In this document: positions 56,528-64,000 of the stretch, piece after piece
Layout: each line of letters opens with the position of its first letter
Position numbering within the stretch: position 1 is the stretch's first letter
Assembly (NCBI GenBank): GCA_031002005.1
Contig: CM061920.1
Coordinates: forward strand, 49,516,610 to 49,580,609
From: Vandiemenella viatica
Taxonomy: Eukaryota; Arthropoda; Insecta; Orthoptera; Morabidae
Length of the DNA stretch: 64,000 nucleotides
Reading direction: 5' to 3'
The notes under the pieces: generated by a model
What the model saw: only the letters and a program-made list of their open reading frames with translations
Told to the model about the DNA's origin: nothing
The model's database searches: none
Translations under genes and position numbers: made by a program

Positions 56528-57240
56528 TCACTTATTCCTGAGGTCGCTGAATAATTCTGGCCTGTTGGTAACCAGCAGATCTAAAATATTTTCGCTACCG
56601 TTATGACACCGCGTAGGTTCATTAACTAGCTGCTTGAGATGATTATCTGACAATAAATTGAGAATTATTTCTGAAGCTGCCGTATCTCTGCTACCTGTAA
56701 TGTGAACGTAATTATGCCAGTCAATATAAGGCAGATTGAAGTCGCCTCCTAGAATCATAGCACGATCCTGTTTACATTATTTCTTAACTCCTCAGCGATA
56801 GCTTTTTCGGAATTGGGTGGACAGTAGAAGGTGCCTATGATGAGTTTTGACCCAGCAACACTGAGTTTAATCCATATGTTTTCACAGATCGTATCGACGT
56901 CTATTCCATTACACGGGAGTAATTTACTCACAGCTATAAATACCCCACCTCCATGAGAATGTAATCTGTCTTTACGAGAAATGTTCATGCTATCTTTATA
57001 AGTTTCGGCGGAACTTATTTCCAGTTTTAGCCAACTTTCTGTACCGATAACGATATCCGCTTCTGTGCCGGTTGTTTGTTACAAATGCTTCTACAGTTAA
57101 TTACGAGAATTTTTAATTGTCGAGATTCTTTTTCATTCCACCTACATTCCGGTGTTGCATCTGTTTGGGTTGCCCGTAACTGTATTTCGTGTTTTGGGTG
57201 TTCCTCCCTCAGCCTAAAAAACCTCCCAGTGCACTCCACA
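56528..57240 (-). pseudogene. AP-type endonuclease of LINE I copy C
   Basis: Pieces read RQLKILVINCRSICNKQP, HSHGGGVFIAVSKLLPCNGI, SKLIIGTFYCPPNSEKAIAE, MILGGDFNLPYIDWHN (active-site GGDFN), NEPTRCHNGSENILDLLVTN and RPELFSD. This is the exonuclease-endonuclease-phosphatase fold that nicks target DNA before reverse transcription. A deletion removes the GTESWL box, and frameshifts separate the pieces. Confidence 0.75.
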
Positions 57241-58240
57241 CGGCCCCTGCAACCCGTGTAGCTGATTCACGTGTGTAGTGCACACCAGACCTATGAAGGG
57301 AAACCCTACATGACTCGACCCTATGGTGAAGATCGAGAAATCTGCAGCCAATATCATTACAGAACGTCGTAGTCTCTGGTTCAGCCCCTCAATACGGCTC
57401 TGAACCAGAGGTCCACAATCTAATCTGTCTACGATGCTACAAATGGTTAGCTCTGCCGATATCTTGTGGCCACTGGCCACAGAGTTCACCCTTTCAGCAG
57501 CCGCCGGAAGGAAGAGAGGATAACCTCCGACCCAAGGTGACAAGCATCATTGGTGCCGACATGAGCCACAATCTGTAGTTGGCTACACCCCATCCTTTCT
57601 ATGGCATCCGGAATGGCCTGTTCCACATCTTGGATCAGGCCACCCGGAATACATACTGAATGGACGTTGGATTTCATCCCCGAGTAATCTGCCATTTCCC
57701 TAAGGGGCTCTAATAACCGCCCAACATTAGAGATCCCAACTATCAAAATCTCCTTCTATGTTTGCTCAGACCTAGCGGGCTGGGGGGCCGTCAACTCGCA
57801 GAATGACAAATGTGGGACTGAGTTAGCCACTGACAGCTATAAATACCCCACCTCCATGAGAATGTAATCTGTCTTTACCGGTTTGACAGTCGAACAAGTT
57901 CAGCGTCTTGGCCTTTAAGCCTGCTTGACTGCCCCCCAGTGCTGCTTCGAAGTCCAGAGGCCTTATGCCAGTCACCGACAGGCGACTGCGGCACAGCCTC
58001 CAACTCTTCAGCCTCGGTTGCAGGTACGACGGTCGATACGGGAGAATCTGTTATAGGCATGGCTACATCAGTTTCCCCAATATTACATCTGCTGCAACCT
58101 TTGATGGCAGCTTCCAGCTGTGTAACTTTCACTAACACAGCTGCAAACTGTGCGCGGAGATCAGCCACCTCAGCTCGCGTCTGCACACAGCAATCACAGT
58201 CCCTAGCTATTCTGCTTTTGAAAAATGCAAAAAAGAAAAA
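57214..58240 (-). pseudogene. LINE I ORF1 with coiled coil and SGNH/GDSL esterase-type domain
   Basis: The N-terminal part (57875-58240) reads AEVADLRAQFAAVLVKVTQL then EAAIKGCSRCN, a heptad-like coiled coil followed by a Cys pair. The second part (57486-57746) reads LIVGISNVGRLLEPLREMA, then QIVAHVGTNDACHLG. GxSNVGR fits block I of SGNH hydrolases, with D changed to I, and GTND fits block III. The C-terminal piece (57214-57543) carries RLDCGPLVQSRIEGLNQRLR and the degraded end; copy B keeps RSGVHNN, where the catalytic His of block V would lie. Esterase-bearing ORF1 proteins are known in CR1/L2-type LINEs. The ORF ends at TTTTTTAG just where ORF2 begins. Confidence 0.7.
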
Positions 58241-58286
58241 AAAAAAAGAACAGAAAAAAGGAACAGAAACTCAAAATAACCTGTAC

Positions 58287-58530
58287 TTCTTACAAAATAT
58301 AAACACTCAGAGATAGCACTAATTAAATCTGCACACCACTAAAGATCAAATACAAAACAAAAATATGTTACTGTCCTGAACGAATCCTAGCTGTAACTAT
58401 CCTCTACTTTCTACACAAAATAAACACTCAAAGATTACACTAACTAAATCTGCACACCACTAAAGATCAAATACTAAACGAAAATACATTACTGTCCTAA
58501 ATGACTGCTCAGCTGTAACTATGGGGTTTT
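58287..58530. repeat. Two ~121-bp direct repeats at the 5' end of LINE I copy C
   Basis: Units at ~58287-58407 and ~58408-58530 share AAATCTGCACACCACTAAAG, ATCAAATAC and ACTGTCCT. They lie just upstream of ORF1 on the minus strand, where promoter monomers of some LINEs lie. Confidence 0.7.
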
Positions 58531-60102
58531 CCCTATGATGCCCTATGACTTGCGCCGACGATTTTCATGTATCTTCTGCTCTTGAGCTCTTGTTCCATGG
58601 ACTATCCTCTTCTTCTCTTGTACTGCTAAATAAACATGAGCATCGAGAGTAATGTAAGACCTAGATGTGCACTGGGGTAGGTGCATAAGTCTTTGTCTTA
58701 GCTTTGACTGTGTGTAGCCTAGGATATCCAGCTATTGCTTTATTATGACGAGGTTGCCACTTTATTTTTGTACCTCAAGTTAAGGAAAGATATAGATAAA
58801 TAAATATACATAAGTCAGTTGGAATTAAAATCACTATATTTTTGAAAGTGTTGTAAAGTCATTAGATGGATAAGCGTCAGACAAAGTCACAGAAAGAAAG
58901 TTTGCAAGTTCGATTAACCGATTCGAGCCAAATCACACACCATAGTTCACTATATTATGGATTATTACTTGAAAGTATGGAAAAGTTTGTTACACGCTTC
59001 TGTTAAGACACTTGGTTAGCCAGTGACCAACACTTAATAAATCCTGAGGCCCCACTTGGCGAAATACTATTTCAAAACTGCATCGTTGTTATCCCAACTG
59101 AAACTCTAAAACTTTGTGATGCCTCCATCTCGCACAGTAGTGCTGTAAATTAAAACTGACTAGCCGACTTAGCTACATGTTATCCCTCTCACAGTTTCTG
59201 AAAGACTGGAGGCCAACTGAGCGAATGCACGAGTCTACATCACATCACGCTCACCGCTTCTCGAAGTCTGGCGGCCGAGGGAAAGTTCTAGGCACCTACC
59301 TGCTCTCTCACAAACCATGGGAAACTGCAAAGCTGTTGCTTCACATGGGTAGTTTCTGGAAGGCTAATCAGATATCAAATCGCATGTCTGAAAACCTTGC
59401 ATCATCTAATTTGACCTTGACAGTAAAAATAATGCTATCTCTCTGAAATTTTACAAATTGATAGCAAATGTCAACTTTAGTTATTATGAAAAATTTCATA
59501 ACTTTAATAGCTTAGCCAAAAATAAACAATTTAGATACGAATTTTCGAAATATTACTGCAGACGAATGCTGAAAGCTGATGCAATGCAAAATACTAACTC
59601 AACAACTGTAAAAACCTGATTTCTAGCTTGAATTATCATAGAAACTAACTATAGAAATGAAATACAATACAATCTAACTCACGGTTCTGAGAATAAAATT
59701 TTGTCACACAGTTAAAAAATTTGACAGTAAGCTTGCATCTAGGAGAGGGAGCAGACAGGTAAGGATTACTTGAATGAAATAATCTCTTCTGAAAACCTCA
59801 TTTAATCCGTACTGAACCGTACACCACCTACATCTGATGATAAACAAGATAGAGAGGTATTTCGTAACCTGTGCTACTGGTTATAGGGATGAGACTTAGC
59901 CCTATAGAATACAACTAACAGAGAATGGTAAGGTTGGTGCAGCAATTATCTATTCCGAGGCCTAGCTGGTAACTTGCTCAACACTGAAGTAGTGAGAGTG
60001 ATCCATTTATTCTACCTGGCTGGTTAAGTATTGGCTTGCACGCTCAGCACTGCACGTGTAACTTGCAACCTGAACTGCCGATCGGCAAAAAAGTTGAACA
60101 AA
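58531..60102. other. Unassigned 1.6-kb stretch
   Basis: No element termini or domains recognised. An open frame at 59177-59446 has no start context or known motif. Confidence 0.4.
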
Positions 60103-60112
60103 CAGGAGGTGG

Positions 60113-60350
60113 TTTTTTTTTTTAACTGCTTTACGTCTCTCAACAGCGAGGTCTTTAGAGACGGGAAAGGATGGGGGCAAGGAATGGGAAGGAATTCGGC
60201 CATGGCCGTTTTAAGGAAGCATCCCGGCATTTGCCTGGAGTGATTTGGGAAACCGTGGAAAACCCAAATCTGGATGCCCGGACGGGGATTCAAACCGCCG
60301 TCCTCCCGAATGCGAGGCCAGAACGCTATCCGTTACACCACCACGCTCGG
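60113..60350 (-). mobile_element. tRNA-headed SINE, family 1, with perfect target duplication
   Basis: The minus strand begins CCGAGCGTGGTGGTGTAACG with B-box GCGGTTTGAATCCCCG. It continues with the body (ATCCAGATTTGGGTTTTCC) and ends in a poly-A tail (T run at 60113-60123). CAGGAGGTGG is repeated exactly at 60103-60112 and 60351-60360, fixing both ends. Pol III would transcribe it from the internal A and B boxes. Confidence 0.9.
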
Positions 60351-60426
60351 CAGGAGGTGGTAACTCGACGTCTGGCTACAGAGAAACTTAACAAACTTAC
60401 ATGATTTTAATACCAAAATGTTATAC

Positions 60427-60830
60427 TAAATAATGTCCCTTCACAAATCACAGCAGGCCTGCCAACTTCGCGGACTGCCAGCACATCCAGGCGGAAAGGC
60501 ACAAATGGCACCAGTTGGTTACTGCAGGGGGTCGCGTAGTAAGCCAGCACTTTCAACCAATCAGAATGGGCCTACCAGCATCGCGGACCTCCAGCACATC
60601 CGGGTGGCTGGGGAACGGGCATCGTAGTGAGCCCAAGATTTTGTGCACCATTGCTGAATGTATATAAGGAAGTTTGATAGGAGGCCAAGCCAGTATAGGT
60701 GGAGACAGCCAGCTTGCAACAGCTGGAAGAGACCTGACAACTGATGAAGACAGCACAGCTAGCTGTCAAAATGTTGTATTTATACAACACCATCTGACTG
60801 GACATCCGAGTGGATTATATAATATAGTTT
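60427..60830 (+). repeat. Dispersed repeat R2 with ~112-bp internal repeat and hammerhead-like motif
   Basis: Two units (CTGCCAACTTCGCGGACTGC near 60459 and CTACCAGCATCGCGGACCTC near 60571) are ~112 bp apart. A TATATAAGG lies at ~60663. At 60741-60789 CTGATGA is followed by GACAGC/GCTGTC arms, AAAA, and TGTTGTAT-TT-ATACAACA arms. This resembles a decayed hammerhead ribozyme core. It may be the pseudo-LTR of a Penelope-like element, since one lies downstream. Confidence 0.5.
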
Positions 60831-61734
60831 AAGTTGGTAGTATATCAGGAATCTAGTGTTGGTGATAATGCACTGCATCAGAGACAGACTAGCAGTGGCA
60901 ATGGATATTTTAAGCTGCAGTTTGGTAGTAGACATTCTGATTGTAATATGTCGCAGGACAACGTAGAACCCCAAACATAACTGCTACAGACAATTTAATT
61001 ATTACGATCATGGAGTTTTGTGATGTACTCTGGTATTTTAAGAAGAAATTTATGTTCATGGTTTATAGCTCAAGCATCTGTCCAGAAATTCAACAGGCCA
61101 CTCAAGAATGTATTTATGTGGATGGAGAATATAACAATCGAAAACCTAAGGTGCGACTTTATTGGTTTATTTCAACCAGCTTCTGTTAAACAACAATGGA
61201 GTTGTGGCTATCATCAGTGATTCAATGACTGAACTTTGTTGGGAACCTTATCTGGGCTGTTTGGAATACCATATCAAGGTGTGTCTGTGGCTGACCAAAT
61301 GGGCACATGTTCTTGATGCGAATAGAAGAACAAAATTGCAATATACTTCACAAGAGGCAGAGATGATTCTGGATAAGGAAAGGAAGATTTTACCAGTCAT
61401 ATTAAATAGTGTAAACAGTCAACAATTGGTCTGATAAGAAAATCAGTTAAGGAAATGGCCGCTGGTCTGTGAGGACGCATATATGGTAGCTCACAAGTTT
61501 TCATTTGCAGGTGTGATTTCTGTTATGATTGGAAAATAATGGTAAAATGCTGAAATAATGTTGTTTTAGAGTCAAAATTAACACAATATTGCCATACTCG
61601 TGTTATTGTCTGAAAATGTGCAAAGTAACTACATAGTGCAGAGTCAAGGCGAATTTGTGGAATAGCAGACTCCAGCAGTTGAGGTGGCTGTCCCCGATCT
61701 GAAGCAATAGGTGGTGAGACACATGGAGAAAACA
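60831..61734. other. Unassigned stretch before the Penelope-like coding region
   Basis: A weak open frame (61162-61434) has no recognised motif. No element boundary seen. Confidence 0.35.
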
Positions 61735-63215
61735 CCCTTCTAAGTTTTCTGGACAATCTGAATACCTTTAATAACTTGCTGAATTTCACATGGACCTACT
61801 CCCACACCCAGGCCAAATTCTTGGATGTGGATCTGTCCCTCTCCAATGGCCACCTCAGATTCTCAGTCCACACCAAACCCACCAACTTACAGCAGTACCT
61901 CCATTTTGACAGTTACCTTTTGTATCATACCAAACGTTCCCTCCACTACAGTCTTGGCATTCGAGGCAGTCGTATATGCTTCAACCAGAAATCCTTGATG
62001 GAGTATTCAAACAACATCTCACAAGGATTGGTATCCCATGACTATCCCCCAGCTTTGGCTCACAAGCAACTTCCATGAGCCACATTACAACTGGCTCATA
62101 CTATTGACTGCCCCAAAAACCAACCATAGTCCAGGCCTGGTTACACAATACTTCCCTGGCCTTGAATCCATCAATAGAATCCTTCAGCAGGTGTATGATT
62201 TCCTACTGACCTGCCCAGAAATGAGATCCATTCTTCCAAAAATCCTTGCTGCCCCCCCTCCCCCCCCCCAGAACTTGTTTCAGCATGCCTCCCAACGTAA
62301 GCCAACTCCACAAAAACAGGCTTCCTCATCCCATCTAATGGCCTCAAGGCTCTTTACCAATCAATAGACTCTAGTTGTAAGATGTGCCGCAATCACCATG
62401 CCTCCACCACTTTCACCAACCCTATCACTGCATTCCTATCATTTTCCTATCATACGACATGCCACCTATGAAACCTCCTATGTAATATACCAGCTACCCT
62501 ACAAACACTGCCTAACTTCCTATATAGGTTTGACTACCAATCCATTAGCCATAAGACTGAATGGCCACTGACAGTATTCATTCAGAATCCAAAACATCCA
62601 GTAGTTGTCCATGCCATCTCCCATGACAACAATAATTTTAATTCTTGTTTTACAGTCCATGCTATCAGTGTCCTCCCAAACAACAGCAGTTCCTCTGAAC
62701 TCAGAAGGTGGGAGCTTACCTACCAATACACACTGTGCACAAGCCAACCTCCTGGTCTCGATTTGGGATAATACCCAGTCAGTACTTTTCCTTCCCTCTA
62801 TCCTCTCCTTGCCTCCATCCCCACTGTCTAAATTGAAACACCACATATCAGTGGTGGTGTTTAACTGCATAGATTATCTAATTTTATATTTTTTTCTTTA
62901 CTTATTTATTCTTGCTTACTTAGATTTATGTTGTGAAGATTTCACTGTATTATTCTGCTCTTTTCACAACATTTTGCACTGCTTGGGTACTAACTTCAAT
63001 TCACTATCCCCTTCTTTCTGTCCTCTGTTTGAATTTACCGGTCAGTCTGTGAGATAGTCTTCTACAATATCCACCATCTATAATGTTCTCCTGTCGACAA
63101 AGGGCCAAGATCCGAAACATACATTGTTATGCAACCATCATCTAAGGTAATTGGTGGTTGATTTTGCTATCCTATTTTGCAATTCCTATTTGTTACTTAG
63201 CATTATTTCCTGGTT
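61735..63215 (+). pseudogene. Penelope-like element, RT C-terminus and GIY-YIG domain
   Basis: Frames read SFLDNLNTFNNLLNFTW, AKFLDVDLSLSNGHLRF, VHTKPTNLQQYLHFDSY, YHTKRSLHYSLGIRGSRICF, then the linker VTQYFPGLESINRILQQVYD and the GIY-YIG type endonuclease (VIYQLPYKHC, SYIGLTTNPLAIRLNGH, SELRRWELTYQY). This is the C-terminal half of a Penelope-like retroelement protein, in which a GIY-YIG nuclease follows the reverse transcriptase. The RT catalytic part is absent, so the copy is 5'-truncated, with frameshifts between blocks. The 3' end carries CTGTCGACAAAGGGCCAAGA and ATCATCTAAGGTAATTGGTG. Confidence 0.75.
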
Positions 63216-63234
63216 ATTATATATATATATAAAT

Positions 63235-64000
63235 AGGTGTTAAGTAGCTAAAAGGAACCAAATTAGGATAGGGAAATGAGCCACCACTTACCTTTAGATG
63301 ATGGATGTGGGGCGTGGACACACAGAGAAGACAAGAACACAATTGATAAAGAGATTTTCAGGATGAGCCCTTTGTCAACAGGACAACATTATGGAAGGTA
63401 GGTGATGGAGACTGTCTCGTGGAAAGACTGTTGGCCAGAAAAATAGTGGGGATAAATTCAAACAGAGGAAAAGTAGGGGCAGTGATTCAGAGCTAATACC
63501 CAAGCATAGATAAATGTCCAAACTGATCTATGGTTGGTGGGAAGAGCAAAATATAATTAAATCTAAATAAAAAATATATAAAAATAATAATACAATAATA
63601 CTTATTTTTTTTAAAAAACCAAAGACTCTATGAAGTAAACATCACCATTAGTTAGTGGTTATTCAATATATGAAGTGGGGATGGAGGCAAAGATAGGATT
63701 AAAAAGGGGTAAACATAAGTAAAAATAATAATAATAATAATGATTGGGTATTATCTGAAGTTGAGACCAAGTGGTTGCCTTGTGCCCAAGTTTGTACTGG
63801 CAGGCAGGTTCCCACCTTCTTAGTTCAGTGAGTTCAGAGGAGCTGCTGCTATTAGTGAGGATACTGATAGCATAGGCAGCAACTGGGTGCTTTGGGTTCC
63901 ATGTGAACACCGTCTGTCGGTGGCCATTTATTCTTATGGAAAGTGGATTTGTGGTCAAACCTACATATGAAGCCAGGCAGTGGTTGCATGTTAACTGGTA
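63235..64000 (-). pseudogene. Second Penelope-like element, inverted, running off the window
   Basis: The minus strand shows LTTNPLSIRINGHRQTVFTW and PKHPVAAYAISILTNSSSSS then ELRRWEPACQYKLG, the GIY-YIG region homologous to copy 1. It ends with the same 3' features (CTGTTGACAAAGGGCTCATC, CATCTAAAGGTAAGTGGTGG). Its 5' part lies beyond 64000. It meets copy 1 tail to tail at ~63215-63240. Confidence 0.7.

Larger units (their letters stand above)
54600..58300 (-). mobile_element. LINE family I copy C, near full length
   Basis: The longest family I copy. From right to left it has a 5' region with monomer-like repeats, ORF1 with coiled-coil and esterase-type domains, an AP-type endonuclease, reverse transcriptase, and the 3' end TGGGTGGCAGAGGGTGCTCA at 54630. 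Frameshifts and a ~210-bp deletion near 56305 (relative to copy B) make it inactive. A 45-bp endonuclease segment is duplicated inside ORF1. Confidence 0.8.

Noticed and set aside
59177..59446. 89-codon plus-strand frame
   Set aside because: No recognisable motif, splice signal or repeat membership. It could be chance.
62605..63057. 150-codon plus-strand frame at the end of the first Penelope-like copy
   Set aside because: It is out of frame with the GIY-YIG domain and its hydrophobic tail falls in the 3' UTR.

Overview
The window looks like repeat-rich intergenic or intronic DNA from a large animal genome. It is AT-rich, has no operons or dense coding, and the only host-type coding exon I can support is 40 codons long. 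Nearly everything else recognisable is a transposable element or its debris. The mix (CR1-type LINEs with a TACATC 3' tail, RTE-type LINE debris, Penelope, Helitron, mariner, several hAT, PIF/Harbinger, P-superfamily, tRNA-headed SINEs) suggests an insect, perhaps a polyneopteran such as an orthopteran. That placement is inference.

Layout. 0.35-2.1 kb: a 5'-truncated LINE (family I, copy A) with an unbroken reverse transcriptase ORF. 3.4-8.2 kb: a satellite with a ~168-bp monomer organised as a ~338-bp dimer, split by a ~1-kb insertion and by a 1.82-kb non-coding DNA transposon. 8.7-12.3 kb: LINE I copy B cut by a P-type element with a THAP first exon. 13-15.7 kb: a dead BED-finger/hAT-like transposase gene split by a second 1.79-kb copy of the same non-coding transposon. 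16.4 kb: a probable host exon on the minus strand. 18.3-20.5 kb: a dispersed repeat split by a PIF/Harbinger element with a MADF remnant, which itself carries two MITEs. 21-28.6 kb: SINEs, a possible LTR, an RTE-type LINE interrupted by tandem repeats, and a second copy of the dispersed repeat. 29-36.2 kb: three P-type elements, two of them inserted back to back at one site. 36.2-41.8 kb: three hAT-like elements and an inverted SINE pair. 42-50.2 kb: LINE family II copies and a mariner carrying two nested insertions. 47-51.9 kb: a Helitron helicase split by LINE II. 51.9-58.5 kb: more LINE II debris and the longest LINE I copy (C), with an esterase-type ORF1. 60-64 kb: a SINE with a perfect target duplication, then two Penelope-like elements tail to tail.

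The most informative signal is the nesting. Three ~1.8-kb elements sit in three unrelated hosts (a satellite unit, a hAT-like reading frame and a mariner reading frame). In each case the pre-insertion sequence can be rebuilt, showing a 2-bp AT target duplication inside AATT. No cooperating gene set or operon is present. Coordinates of element ends are exact where target duplications are quoted and approximate elsewhere.
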